Assembly (NCBI RefSeq): GCF_023715505.1
Contig: NZ_JAMBOH010000025.1
Location: 1-64,000 of the forward strand
From: Neobacillus cucumis
GTDB taxonomy: Bacteria; Bacillota; Bacilli; Bacillales_B; DSM-18226
Length of the DNA: 64,000 bases
Direction: 5' to 3'
Position numbers and translations under genes: made by a program. Every line of letters starts with the position of its first letter. The first letter of the stretch is position 1. Positions 53,330 to 61,830 of this stretch are shown piece by piece. The notes under the pieces are model-generated. The model saw nothing but the letters and a program-made list of their open reading frames with translations. It made no database searches and had not been told where the DNA came from.

Positions 53330-54463
53330 TTATCGTCCAAAAGAGCGGCTAAAAGATTGTCCTGATTGCACTATTTGACGTGCGTTTTTTAGACGGAGAG
53401 ATTCATATTCCAAAAGAGCTTCAGTTGCTGCAGAGCCTTTTATTCCTTTTTCAATACATTCGGCTAAGGTTGAAGCATCTTGTAAGGAAGCATTAAATCC
53501 CGATGCAGTTAGAGGCGTAGGAAGATGTGCAGCATCTCCAACGATTGCAATGCGTCCTTTCACAAGATTGTCAGGAACGTATTCGGCAATCGGAGTTCCA
53601 AGAAGATTACGTGATTGTATACTATGAAGAATTGCGTCTAACCAAGGTTGAGCCCATCTATCAGAAGCCTTTTCAGCTAGCTCAATCAATGTCTGTTCAG
53701 GAATGTCTTGTGCATGAAGCGAATATTGCACAACATCTCCTTCTACACATCCAAGACGACGTAACAAATCATTTTGAGTGTTATCGTACCAAGCCCATCC
53801 CAATCGTCGATCTCCAAGAGCGGTGGAACCGTCTGCTCCAGCAATAATTGAACCGAGTAAAAAGTCACCGATGCCATCTGGCATAGTAAACTTTGGAGCA
53901 TTGAGGCTAGGTCGATGTTTTTCAGGTATATCTTTCTCACCTACAATAGCTACCCATATCAAATATCCAGCAAATGTTGCATTCGGTTTATGAGGTGCAA
54001 CTAAGCGACGTACAATACTACGGTGACCATCAGCACCAATCAAAATATCTCCATGAAATATCTCACCCTTATCCGTCACTGCCCAAGCAGAATCGCTATC
54101 CTGTTTAATAGTTTGAACACGAGTATCATAACGTAAGGTAATTCTAGGGTCAGTTTCGGCTGCTGTGCGCAATCGCAACTGTATAGATGACCAAGCCTCT
54201 GCCGAACTAATCCCACCAGAAGCAAGTTTTCTTAAAAATTTCGCTGTTTGAGTTCGATCAATTTCTCCACTGTCAACTTGAAGAACTGCACCGCTACGAG
54301 GTTTCGAACCGGCTCTTTCTAAAATAGTTACATCCAATCCAGCACGCGAAAGGGCAATTCCTGTCATTAATCCAGAAAGCGACGCACCGACAACAACAGC
54401 AGAGCCCTTAACTTCTTTGATAAAATTGTCATTGTTTGATTCGCACCGGAAATGCGTTCTCAT
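53330..54463 (-). CDS. FAD-dependent monooxygenase (PHBH fold)
   Basis: 377 residues after AAGGAGG. The FAD Rossmann motif is GSAVVVGASLSGLMTGIALS, starting after a 17-residue extension. The DG motif reads ILIGADGHRSIVRRLV and the second FAD motif IAIVGDAAHLPTPLTASGFN. It is of the class A flavoprotein hydroxylase type, acting on aromatic or polycyclic substrates with NAD(P)H and oxygen. It precedes an SDR relic on the same strand; an NmrA protein plus a monooxygenase is a frequent pair. The substrate is unknown. Confidence 0.87.
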   Translation of the reverse strand: MRTHFRCESNNDNFIKEVKGSAVVVGASLSGLMTGIALSRAGLDVTILERAGSKPRSGAVLQVDSGEIDRTQTAKFLRKLASGGISSAEAWSSIQLRLRTAAETDPRITLRYDTRVQTIKQDSDSAWAVTDKGEIFHGDILIGADGHRSIVRRLVAPHKPNATFAGYLIWVAIVGEKDIPEKHRPSLNAPKFTMPDGIGDFLLGSIIAGADGSTALGDRRLGWAWYDNTQNDLLRRLGCVEGDVVQYSLHAQDIPEQTLIELAEKASDRWAQPWLDAILHSIQSRNLLGTPIAEYVPDNLVKGRIAIVGDAAHLPTPLTASGFNASLQDASTLAECIEKGIKGSAATEALLEYESLRLKNARQIVQSGQSFSRSFGR

Positions 54464-54501
54464 AATCGTTTTTCCTCCTTATTGGTAATGTCTTAAAATG
54501 G

Positions 54502-54537
54502 AAAAACCGAATTTCCTAATTGGAAAATCGGTTTTTT
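54502..54537 (-). terminator. rho-independent terminator after the AKR gene
   Basis: AAAACCGATTTTCC pairs with GGAAATTCGGTTTT around 5 bases (one mismatch) on the minus strand, with T runs on both sides. It lies 50 bases past the stop of the AKR gene at 54587. Confidence 0.6.
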
Positions 54538-54586
54538 GATGATGAAAAGCATTAAATATCGAGCTAAACAAATCTTTCATTTTTAA

Positions 54587-55438
54587 TTATTCATGAATTT
54601 TCCATCCGTTTAACATCTTCGCTGTATCGGCAGTAAAATGATCAATAATTTCACTTTTTCTAATATCCATAGTAGCAATTGCTGCCATATCGTCATCGCT
54701 TAAAGCAAAATCCCAAACATTAAAGTTTTCAACAATTCGTTCTTTATGAACTGATTTTGGAATTGACACGACACCACGTTGAATATGCCAACGTAAAATG
54801 ACTTGTGCTATCGACTTGCCATATTTTGCTCCGATAACGGCAAGTATTTCATTTTGGAAGATATTCTTTTGACCTTCTGCAAACGGTCCCCATGATTGAA
54901 TTTGTACGCCATATTCTTCCATAACATTCTTTGCAACTTTCTGTTGGAAGAACGGATGGGTTTCCACTTGGTTGACAGCCGGTACAACTTCATTGTTCAG
55001 AATTAAATCAACTAGACGGTCCGGATAAAAGTTAGAAACACCGATGGCGCGAATTCTTCCTTCTTTATAAAGTTCTTCCATTGCACGCCAAGAACCATAA
55101 TAATCATTGAACGGTTGGTGAATGAGGTATAAATCAAGATAGTCGAGCCCCAGTTTCTTCAAGGAAACATCAAAGGCTTTTTTTGCATTTTCATAACCAG
55201 CATCCTGAATCCAAAGTTTTGTTGTGATAAAAAGTTCTTCCCTTGGAATCCCGCTTTTTTTAATGGCTGCTCCAACTGCCTCTTCGTTAAAATAAGCGGC
55301 AGCTGTATCAATTAGACGATACCCAGCTTCAAGTGCATCCGAAACTGACTGCTCACATTGAGCTGGATCAGGGACTTGATATACACCAAAACCTAAAATA
55401 GGCATTTCAACACCATTGTTTAAAATAACTTTTTGCAT
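54587..55438 (-). CDS. aldo/keto reductase (AKR5 type), MerR-controlled
   Basis: 283 residues after AGGAGG. Motifs: [40 protein letters not shown] (Asp, Tyr), [20 protein letters not shown] (Lys), [20 protein letters not shown] (His) and [20 protein letters not shown]. It is a close paralogue of the gene at 57344; the two match over their whole length. The promoter at 55493-55523 has the overlong spacer and dyad of MerR-activated genes. A scrap of a merR gene follows on the other side of that promoter. Likely role: reduction of toxic aldehydes when the regulator senses them. Confidence 0.9.
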   Translation of the reverse strand: MQKVILNNGVEMPILGFGVYQVPDPAQCEQSVSDALEAGYRLIDTAAAYFNEEAVGAAIKKSGIPREELFITTKLWIQDAGYENAKKAFDVSLKKLGLDYLDLYLIHQPFNDYYGSWRAMEELYKEGRIRAIGVSNFYPDRLVDLILNNEVVPAVNQVETHPFFQQKVAKNVMEEYGVQIQSWGPFAEGQKNIFQNEILAVIGAKYGKSIAQVILRWHIQRGVVSIPKSVHKERIVENFNVWDFALSDDDMAAIATMDIRKSEIIDHFTADTAKMLNGWKIHE

Positions 55439-55492
55439 ATAAAATTCCTCCTATTATTAAATATTAAGTTTTAGTAAGTTTGTATAGGTATT

Positions 55493-55523
55493 ATCCTACT
55501 ACCTTCGTGTAACACGAAGTCAA
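55493..55523 (-). promoter_or_regulatory. MerR-type promoter/operator, site 1
   Basis: On the minus strand TTGACT and TAGGAT are 19 bases apart and the spacer holds the perfect dyad CTTCGTGTTACACGAAG. Overlong spacers with a dyad are the hallmark of MerR-family activation. It lies 55 bases before the AKR gene start. Confidence 0.82.
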
Positions 55524-55725
55524 GACATTTGAGTAATTTAAAATAATTTTTTTGCCGAATAGACCACATTTATACTGTGAAAGAAGTTGCTAAACTATAC
55601 TTCAAGCATTATTTTTGATTCGCTAATATTGTTATTTTGATTTACTCAGGAAATCTTCTTTTCCTATATTTTTTCAGTCATTCTATTTCTTTTTATCCTA
55701 TTTAAGTGCACAATAACCATCCTAT
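55524..55725. other. intergenic with merR scrap
   Basis: Apart from the merR relic at 55571-55617 nothing is seen up to the stop of the MFS gene. Confidence 0.4.
55571..55617 (+). pseudogene. 5' scrap of a merR gene
   Basis: Reads YTVKEVAKLYFKHYF and stops. TATACTGTGAAAGAAGT is nearly identical to the start of the intact merR gene at 58478. It lies divergent to the AKR gene across site 1, the same arrangement as the intact merR and AKR pair at 57344-58900. Confidence 0.8.
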
Positions 55726-56889
55726 TTACCTTGCCTTTGAGACTGCATAAGCACGACCGTAGGAAACTGCTGCTACAATAGCCGCAAACGCTACAGATGC
55801 TGCACCTACCCAAGTGATTGCCATGACAGACAAACCTCCCACGACAACTCCACCTATCGCAGCACCCGCAGCAAAGCCGAATTGCACAAATGAATTGTTT
55901 ACACTAAGGATGATACCGGAGGCATCCGGAGCAAGGGATATTAAGTTAAAGTTCTGTGGCGGAACGAACGTCCAAGCACTGACCATCCATAATACAAGAA
56001 AAATGACTGTAACGATTACCGACCCAGGGATGATTGACAACAATGCAAGGCAAATGGCTTGAATACCTATCCCCCCGACGAGTGTGCGGGTAATACCTAT
56101 CCTATCTGCCGCGACACCTCCAAGCTTGGAACCAATTAAACTTGCGATGCCTAAAACAAAGAGAATCGTACTTATTTCCCCTCCTTCCATCCGTGCCACG
56201 GAGGTCAAGAATGGTGTAATATACGTATTCACCACTGAATAGCCAATGAACATGAAGAATGTAACGGCTAGGGCTAAAGCGTTCTTTAGGTTCTTTAAAA
56301 GGGCAAGTTGCTTTCCAATCGGAACAGGTGTATCACCTTCCATCGGCGGTATTGTTCGTGCGATTGAGAAAATTCCTAACAAGGTGAAGAATCCAATTCC
56401 CCAAAAGATTACCTTCCAATCAAATGATGAAGCGACTATTCTACCGATGGGAACACCAAACACAAGGGAAGCACTAAACCCTATTGCAACGTTGGACATC
56501 GCTCTTACCTCACGTCCGGCAGGAGCCATCTTTGGAGCTAAGGAATACGCGGTTGCGACAAAAAAGCCGTTTCCCACTCCCAGCAAGATACGTGAGAGCA
56601 TTAGGAAGTTGTAACCTGGAAGAGTGACCGTACCAAGGCTTCCAAGTAACATAATTCCGAAACCCAGTAGAAGTCGCTTACGCTGATTCATCCTCGCCGT
56701 AGCTAGCATAATAATTGGCGTACCGATTGCATTTGCAAGTGCAAATATGGTTATAAGCTGTCCTGCAGATGATAAGGATACGTTGACGGAAGCCGCAACT
56801 TTATCCAGAATACCTACAATAACGAATTGTGCCGTTCCAAGCAAGAAAGTGATAAAGGTAAGCATGTAAATTTTCCGGGTGTTTTCCAT
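55726..56889 (-). CDS. MFS transporter (AraJ/YdhP type)
   Basis: 387 residues, 12 membrane helices. KIYMLTFITFLLGTAQFVIV opens the first helix. Motif A is replaced by TARMNQRKRLLLGFGIMLLG. Helix 5 has the motif C-like GFSASLVFGVPIGRIVASSF, seen in drug:H+ antiporters of the AraJ/Bcr group. It probably exports sugars, metabolites or drugs. No AGGAGG; GGAGTG lies before the ATG. It sits between two AKR genes on the same strand, but the gaps are too long for tight coupling. Confidence 0.86.
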   Translation of the reverse strand: MENTRKIYMLTFITFLLGTAQFVIVGILDKVAASVNVSLSSAGQLITIFALANAIGTPIIMLATARMNQRKRLLLGFGIMLLGSLGTVTLPGYNFLMLSRILLGVGNGFFVATAYSLAPKMAPAGREVRAMSNVAIGFSASLVFGVPIGRIVASSFDWKVIFWGIGFFTLLGIFSIARTIPPMEGDTPVPIGKQLALLKNLKNALALAVTFFMFIGYSVVNTYITPFLTSVARMEGGEISTILFVLGIASLIGSKLGGVAADRIGITRTLVGGIGIQAICLALLSIIPGSVIVTVIFLVLWMVSAWTFVPPQNFNLISLAPDASGIILSVNNSFVQFGFAAGAAIGGVVVGGLSVMAITWVGAASVAFAAIVAAVSYGRAYAVSKAR

Positions 56890-57003
56890 GAAATTTCCTA
56901 TTCACTCCTCCCATTAATGATAAATTTCCTGCTTTCTATTAAAAACTGCCCTAATATAGTAGGGCGGTTTTTATCAATTCCGGAATCGGATGAGATATAT
57001 GAA

Positions 57004-57230
57004 TTAAATATCAAATTTCACGTTACCGATTCTTTTAACAGTTTCAGGATCCATATGCGTAAAGAATACGCTCTCTTTGGTATCTAACCTCGCAATCTTT
57101 TCCATATCCCTATGACTTAGTACAAAGTCAAAGATATTAAAGTTCTCAATGATTCTTTCCTTATGAACAGATGGGTGAGTTTCAACTTGGTTTAAAGCAG
57201 GAACGATTTCGTTGATTTGGTCCGCTTGCT
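57004..57230 (-). pseudogene. internally deleted aldo/keto reductase fragment
   Basis: The minus strand reads INEIVPALNQVETHP and jumps directly to [20 protein letters not shown], then MEKIARLDTKESVFFTHMDP and VKRIGNVKFDI before the stop at 57004. Relative to the AKR at 57344 the block from about residue 165 to 235 is missing, as is the first half. It was an additional tandem AKR copy. Confidence 0.82.
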
Positions 57231-57343
57231 TCTCTTAACATCATTGCCTTCATATGTTTATACCCATTCTTTTTGCCTTTGGTTCAAGGCATAAAATGAA
57301 CTAAGTTACCTTGAGCCTTTTTGTATTCGCTTTTTAAAATGAA
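57231..57343. other. no gene seen
   Basis: Spacer between an AKR relic and the end of the next AKR gene. Nothing recognisable. Confidence 0.4.
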
Positions 57344-58195
57344 TTAAATATCAAGTTTCCAGTTTGCGAATTGTTTTACGACTTCTGGATCATTTTTTGA
57401 AAGGAACAAGCTCTTTTTAGTATCTAAAGTAGCAATCGTATCCATATCCTCTTGAGTTAATTCGAAGTCAAAAATATTGAAGTTTTCGATGATTCTATCT
57501 TTATGAGTAGACTTTGGAATTGCTACGACTCCTCTTTGTGTCAACCAGCGTAAAATCACTTGAGCAACGGATTTATGATGCTTTTCAGCTAGTGTGATTA
57601 AAACTTCATTTTGAAAGATGTTATTTTTTCCTTGTGCCAAAGGTCCCCATGACTCAAGTTGAACATTATACTCTTTCATTACTTGGGCACACTCTACCTG
57701 TTGGAAGAAAGGGTGTGTTTCAATTTGGTTTACAGCAGGAGTTATTTCGTTATGGAGTATCAAATCAACTAGACGACCCGGTTCAAAATTACTCACTCCG
57801 ATTGCCCTGATTTTCCCTTCACGATATAATTCCTCCATAGCACGCCAAGAACCATATATATCACCAAATGGCTGATGAATTAAATACAAATCCAAATAAT
57901 CCAATTGTAATCTTTCCAGTGATTTTGCAAATGCTTTCTTTGTTCTCTCATAACCCGCATCTTGAACCCATAGCTTAGTCGTAATGAACAATTCTTCTCT
58001 TGGCAAACCACTACGTTTGATTGCTCTGCCGACAGCTTCCTCATTAACATAAGCTGCAGCTGTATCAATTAGACGATAGCCAGCCTTAAGTGCCTCATAA
58101 ACCGATTGTTCACATTCGTCGGCATCAGGAATCTGCCAAACGCCAAATCCAAGTATTGGCATTTCAACACCATTATTTAAAATTACTATTTGCAT
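57344..58195 (-). CDS. aldo/keto reductase (AKR5 type), MerR-controlled
   Basis: 283 residues after AAGGAGG. Motifs: [40 protein letters not shown] (Asp, Tyr), [20 protein letters not shown] (Lys), [20 protein letters not shown] (His), [20 protein letters not shown]. It is the paralogue of the AKR at 54587 and lies divergent to merR (58478). Its promoter at 58283-58313 carries the MerR-type dyad. It is a probable aldehyde/ketone reductase induced through MerR. Confidence 0.9.
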   Translation of the reverse strand: MQIVILNNGVEMPILGFGVWQIPDADECEQSVYEALKAGYRLIDTAAAYVNEEAVGRAIKRSGLPREELFITTKLWVQDAGYERTKKAFAKSLERLQLDYLDLYLIHQPFGDIYGSWRAMEELYREGKIRAIGVSNFEPGRLVDLILHNEITPAVNQIETHPFFQQVECAQVMKEYNVQLESWGPLAQGKNNIFQNEVLITLAEKHHKSVAQVILRWLTQRGVVAIPKSTHKDRIIENFNIFDFELTQEDMDTIATLDTKKSLFLSKNDPEVVKQFANWKLDI

Positions 58196-58282
58196 ATAAA
58201 ATCCTCCTTGTTTACGTGTTCAGTTCCTCCATTGACATCCTTTATTTTAGGATTTACAATTTCAGCAACCTGAACTGTGATA

Positions 58283-58313
58283 AGCCTATCACCTTCGTGT
58301 AACACGAAGTCAA
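58283..58313 (-). promoter_or_regulatory. MerR-type promoter/operator, site 2
   Basis: TTGACT, 19 bases, TAGGCT on the minus strand with the perfect dyad CTTCGTGTTACACGAAG in the spacer. It drives the AKR gene at 57344. Confidence 0.82.
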
Positions 58314-58402
58314 TAATTTCGGAATTCCTTTTTTTGTATATGAAAAACTTTTGCTCTTTTACGTCATTATTTTTAAGCTTTCGATAGGCTTGAACGATAA
58401 TA

Positions 58403-58433
58403 AGTCTACTACCTTCGTGTAACACTAAGTCAA
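58403..58433 (-). promoter_or_regulatory. MerR-type promoter/operator, site 3
   Basis: TTGACT, 19 bases, TAGACT with CTTAGTGTTACACGAAG, a one-base-broken dyad. It lies 120 bases upstream of site 2 and 45 bases before the merR start on the other strand. It may be a duplicated operator used for autoregulation or for a second transcript. Confidence 0.65.
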
Positions 58434-58477
58434 GAGGTTTCAAGTAAATTTTATTTAAAATTCGAGGTGAGGTTGAA

Positions 58478-58900
58478 TTGTATACTGTGAAAGAAGTGGC
58501 TAAGCTACTTGATTTGACTGAACATACTGTTCGTTTCTATACGGATAAAGGATTAGTTCCAACTCTAAAGCGTGATAAAAATAATAATCGTCTTTTTGAT
58601 GAGGAATCCATCAATTGGCTAACAGGTGTAAAATATTTAAAACAATGTGGTATGACAGTGGAAGACATTAAAACCTATGTAGATTTGTGTTTGAAAGGTG
58701 ACAGTACCATTCAGGAACGCTATGAAATTATTTTGAAACAAAAAGAGATCGCTGAGGCTCAGTTAGAGGAAGCAAAACGAACAGTCAAATTTATGGACGA
58801 GAAGGCAAATCATTACCTTGACATTATCAATAAAGTGATCCCAGATGATACTAATCCTGGGAAATGGCAAGAAAAAAATAAAATGCCTATGGCTCATTAA
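58478..58900 (+). CDS. MerR-family regulator (AdhR/NmlR type)
   Basis: 140 residues with a TTG start after GAGGTGAGG. The winged HTH is YTVKEVAKLLDLTEHTVRFY then TDKGLVPTLKRDKNNNRLFD. LKQCGMTVEDIKTYVDLCLK GDS is the AdhR/NmlR-type block with two cysteines (about residues 57 and 71) that could sense electrophiles or aldehydes. A coiled coil for dimerisation follows (about 85-120). It is divergent to the AKR gene whose promoter has the cognate-looking dyad. Regulation of AKR genes by this protein is inferred from that context and the operator type. Confidence 0.88.
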   Translation: MYTVKEVAKLLDLTEHTVRFYTDKGLVPTLKRDKNNNRLFDEESINWLTGVKYLKQCGMTVEDIKTYVDLCLKGDSTIQERYEIILKQKEIAEAQLEEAKRTVKFMDEKANHYLDIINKVIPDDTNPGKWQEKNKMPMAH

Positions 58901-58920
58901 ATACGATCCTTTATACAGAA

Positions 58921-58963
58921 GAAAAAAGCCGTTTTTCTAAATAAGAAGAACGACTTTTTTATT
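58921..58963 (+). terminator. rho-independent terminator
   Basis: AAAAAAGCCGTTTTTCT pairs with AAGAAGAACGACTTTTTT with a few mismatches; a T run ends it. It closes the merR gene. Confidence 0.65.
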
Positions 58964-59011
58964 GTAGATGATTGTTAGACTCTACTTAAGTTAATCAACA
59001 ATTATTTTTGA

Positions 59012-59064
59012 TTTGTTTAATAATCAACAAATTATTCTCATTTGACTATTGTAAATATTACAAT
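59012..59064 (+). promoter_or_regulatory. operator-like dyads before the AKR at 59127
   Basis: TTTGTTTAATAATCAACAAA (59012-59031) resembles the dyads before the CMD operon and the final MFS gene. TTGACT at 59042-59047 is followed by the perfect 17-base palindrome ATTGTAAATATTACAAT (59048-59064). Control by the adjacent TetR gene is plausible. Confidence 0.45.
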
Positions 59065-59126
59065 TATTTTTACACTTATAACAGAAGAATAATAAATGCA
59101 TGTATTTGAAAGTGAGGGTTATTAAA

Positions 59127-60107
59127 ATGGAATACACAAAACTTGGCAATACAGGACTGGATGTATCTAGGCTTTGTCTTGGATGTATGGGCTTCGGTGA
59201 TGCGAAACGTTGGGTTCATCCGTGGGTCCTTGACGAGGAAAACAGTAGACCTGTTATTAAAAAGGCTCTTGAGATTGGCATCAATTTTTTTGATACAGCA
59301 AACGTATATTCAATGGGAACGAGCGAGGAAATCCTTGGAAGAGCTCTAAAAGATTATACTAATCGTGACGAAATTGTGATTGCAACAAAGATTCATGGGC
59401 GTATGCATGAAGGTCCAAATGGTTCTGGACTTTCCCGGAAAGCCATCATGAGTGAAATTGATAAGAGTCTTAAGAGGCTGGGAACCGATTATGTAGACCT
59501 TTATATTATCCATCGCTGGGATTACAATACCCCTATTGAAGAGACGATGGAAGCTCTCCATGATATTGTGAAGGCTGGAAAGGCAAGGTATATCGGTGCT
59601 TCTGCCATGTACGCATGGCAGTTTCAAAAAGCATTAAATGTAGCAGAGAAACATGGGTGGACAAGATTTGTCTCGATGCAGAATCATTTAAACCTCATAT
59701 ACCGAGAAGAGGAAAGAGAAATGCTGCCACTATGTAAGGAGGAAGGAATCGGAGTAACTCCATATAGCCCGCTCGCATCAGGTAGATTAACTCGTGATTG
59801 GTCAGAAACAACACATCGTTCCGATACAGACCAAATTCAAAAGTCTAAATACGATGCGACTGCTGATGCAGACCGATTGGTAGTTGAACGGGTTGCAGAA
59901 ATTGCAGAAAAACGTGGTGTTCTTCGCACTCATATCGCACTTTCTTGGCTGCTACAGAAACATCCAGTAACATCTCCAATTATCGGTGCTACGAAAATAT
60001 CACATCTAGAAGATGCAGTAGGTGCTCAATCGATTCAGTTAACACCCGAAGAAATTACGTTCTTAGAAGAACCCTATGTACCACACCGGATAGTGGGTCA
60101 TAATTAA
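59127..60107 (+). CDS. aldo/keto reductase (GSP39/YccK-like)
   Basis: 326 residues from the ATG at 59127, which follows GTGAGGG; an ATG nine codons earlier lacks a site. Motifs: YTKLGNTGLDVSRLCLGCMG, GINFFDTANVYSMGTSEEIL (Asp, Tyr), VIATKIHGRMHEGPNGSGLS (Lys), VDLYIIHRWDYNTPIEETME (His), GVTPYSPLASGRLTRDW and the cofactor loop SPIIGATKISHLED. It is an NADPH-dependent carbonyl reductase in the cytoplasm. It converges with the TetR gene; a dyad of TetR type lies upstream. Confidence 0.89.
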   Translation: MEYTKLGNTGLDVSRLCLGCMGFGDAKRWVHPWVLDEENSRPVIKKALEIGINFFDTANVYSMGTSEEILGRALKDYTNRDEIVIATKIHGRMHEGPNGSGLSRKAIMSEIDKSLKRLGTDYVDLYIIHRWDYNTPIEETMEALHDIVKAGKARYIGASAMYAWQFQKALNVAEKHGWTRFVSMQNHLNLIYREEEREMLPLCKEEGIGVTPYSPLASGRLTRDWSETTHRSDTDQIQKSKYDATADADRLVVERVAEIAEKRGVLRTHIALSWLLQKHPVTSPIIGATKISHLEDAVGAQSIQLTPEEITFLEEPYVPHRIVGHN

Positions 60108-60124
60108 CTTTAATTAAAATTATA

Positions 60125-60160
60125 AAACCTGAGTCATGTATAAATGGGCTCAGGTTTTTG
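60125..60160. terminator. terminator between converging AKR and TetR genes
   Basis: AAACCTGAG pairs perfectly with CTCAGGTTT across 15 bases, followed by TTG. T/A runs on both sides allow use in both directions. Confidence 0.7.
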
Positions 60161-60191
60161 TTATTTATCTTCTTTTCGAAGTCTTTTATGA

Positions 60192-60740
60192 TCATTCTAA
60201 ATTCCGATCCAACAATGCCCCCGTTTGTTCCGCAATGACACGAGCTGGTAGAGGCATTCCATTTTTGAACCACCATTCCACTGCCCCTACGATCGCTGAA
60301 CCAAAAAATTGAAGAATAACCTCTTCATTTAAACCTTGATTTTTTCCTTCGGCATTATTTACTTCAGCCTTATACTCTTCGATGACTAAATCAAGAAACC
60401 GACTACGAAAATATGGGGCACCTTTACTGGCTAACATCGTTGAAAAGAATAAATAATTACGCTCAAAGTATTCGAACCAGACATAATTCCCTTCTTGAAA
60501 AGTCATTTCAGATGCCGATTGGCAAAGTTCCCGGAGATTGTCTATATGTTCTTCAATCATCTTATCCAGGAGGTCGTATTTATCCGTGTAATGAAGATAA
60601 ATGGTCCCTCGATTAACATCTGCTCTGTCTGCAATATCCTGAATGGTAATGTCATCAAAACTTTTTTCAGACATCAGTTCAATTACTGCATTTTTTATAG
60701 CTACTTGGCTTTTTGCTATTCTTCTATCTACTTTAGTCAC
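60192..60740 (-). CDS. TetR-family regulator
   Basis: 182 residues with a GTG start after GGTGA. The HTH reads RIAKSQVAIKNAVIELMSEK, SFDDITIQDIADRADVNRGT then IYLHYTDKYDLLDKMIEEHI, with the canonical GTIYLHYTDK. The C-terminal ligand domain (about 75-182) is of the TetR_C_7-like group with WFEYFERNYLFFSTMLASKG. It is divergent to the CMD-AKR-cupin operon; dyads of the same kind sit before its neighbours. It probably represses them until an inducer binds. Confidence 0.9.
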   Translation of the reverse strand: MTKVDRRIAKSQVAIKNAVIELMSEKSFDDITIQDIADRADVNRGTIYLHYTDKYDLLDKMIEEHIDNLRELCQSASEMTFQEGNYVWFEYFERNYLFFSTMLASKGAPYFRSRFLDLVIEEYKAEVNNAEGKNQGLNEEVILQFFGSAIVGAVEWWFKNGMPLPARVIAEQTGALLDRNLE

Positions 60741-60786
60741 ACTAATTCACCAACTTTTCCTAATGATAATCAACATTTTTAATTGA

Positions 60787-60876
60787 TTTGTTGAGTAATC
60801 AACGAATTGCGCTAAATTAACTATTGAAAGGTTGAAGGGCTTTTTTATAATTATAAACAGGTGTTGATTAATCAAT
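60787..60876 (+). promoter_or_regulatory. promoter with flanking TetR-type dyads, CMD operon
   Basis: Promoter TTGAAA (60824-60829), 16 bases, TATAAT (60846-60851). An upstream dyad TTTGTTGAGTAATCAACGAA (60787-60806) and a downstream palindrome TTGATTAATCAA (60864-60875) bracket it. The whole block is repeated before the MFS gene at 63567. Dyads in this position suit repression by the divergent TetR protein. Confidence 0.65.
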
Positions 60877-60958
60877 CAATATTAATTTTTTTAGCATCAT
60901 GTTGAAGCTAACTTTTGGAACAATAAAAGTAAATTCACTTAAAACAGGAGGTTTATTT

Positions 60959-61714
60959 ATGGACCGAGTTGAAAAGAGCAAAGAAAAATACAAACAACTA
61001 TTTGGAAATGGAGTACCCGCCGCATACGCTACCGATCCTGATTTTCAAGACATCCTTAGCCACTTCATTTTTGGGGAAGTTTTCTATCAAGGAAATCTGG
61101 ATAACAAGCAACGCGAGTTGATTACCCTGGTAGTGCTTACTACCAACCAGACATTGCCTCAGCTCAAGGCACATGTTGTTGCGGCACTAAAAGTTGGGCT
61201 GACACCGATAGAAATCAAAGAGACAGTTTACCAGTGTGCTCCATATATCGGATTTCCCAAAACATTAAACGCCATCAATGAAGTAAATGAGGTTTTTAAA
61301 ACGAAGAATATCGCTTTACCAATAGAAAGCCAAAAGCAGGTTGATGAAGAAAACCGCTTTAACAAGGGACTATCCGTACAGGTAGAGATTTTTGGCGATG
61401 TTATTGCAAAAATGCTTGAGGCTGCTCCAGAAAATCAAAAGCATATGCAGAATTATCTTTCCTCTTTTTGCTTTGGAGACTTTTACACCCGTGGCGGACT
61501 TGATTTGAAAACACGGGAGTTGTTGACATTCTGTATTATCAGTACAATGGGCTGTTGTGAAAGCCAAGTGAAGTCACATGTTCTGGGTAACAAAAATGTA
61601 GGCAATGACAAGGAAACACTAATCACTGCCATCACTCACTGCCTCCCCTACATGGGCTTTCCGAGAACACTAAACGCATTAGCTTGCATTAATGAAATTA
61701 TGCCTGAAAATTAA
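60959..61714 (+). CDS. carboxymuconolactone decarboxylase family protein, two domains
   Basis: 251 residues from the ATG at 60959 after AGGAGG; an upstream ATG at 60899 lacks a site. Two CMD (AhpD-like) domains: residues about 35-110 with NKQRELITLVVLTTNQTLPQ and KAHVVAALKVGLTPIEIKET, and about 160-245 with LKTRELLTFCIISTMGCCES and QVKSHVLGNKNVGNDKETLI. The first lacks the CxxC pair; the second has CC. Such proteins act as hydroperoxide-reducing or decarboxylating enzymes, often beside AKRs and cupins. First gene of an operon with an AKR and a cupin. Confidence 0.85.
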   Translation: MDRVEKSKEKYKQLFGNGVPAAYATDPDFQDILSHFIFGEVFYQGNLDNKQRELITLVVLTTNQTLPQLKAHVVAALKVGLTPIEIKETVYQCAPYIGFPKTLNAINEVNEVFKTKNIALPIESQKQVDEENRFNKGLSVQVEIFGDVIAKMLEAAPENQKHMQNYLSSFCFGDFYTRGGLDLKTRELLTFCIISTMGCCESQVKSHVLGNKNVGNDKETLITAITHCLPYMGFPRTLNALACINEIMPEN

Positions 61715-61830
61715 GGCAAACGATTAGGGATTAAGTAAACGCTGGATAGTCAAGCATCTCTGTTTTACTTGAAGAAATTCCTAATGAGAATTGTGATTCA
61801 AAAACATAACAATGTAAAGGAGACAAAAGC

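Noticed and set aside
58186..58443. 85-codon minus strand ORF with two repeated VLHEG-RLI-VQ blocks
   Set aside because: The protein repeat simply reflects the duplicated MerR operator and flanks; no start signal.
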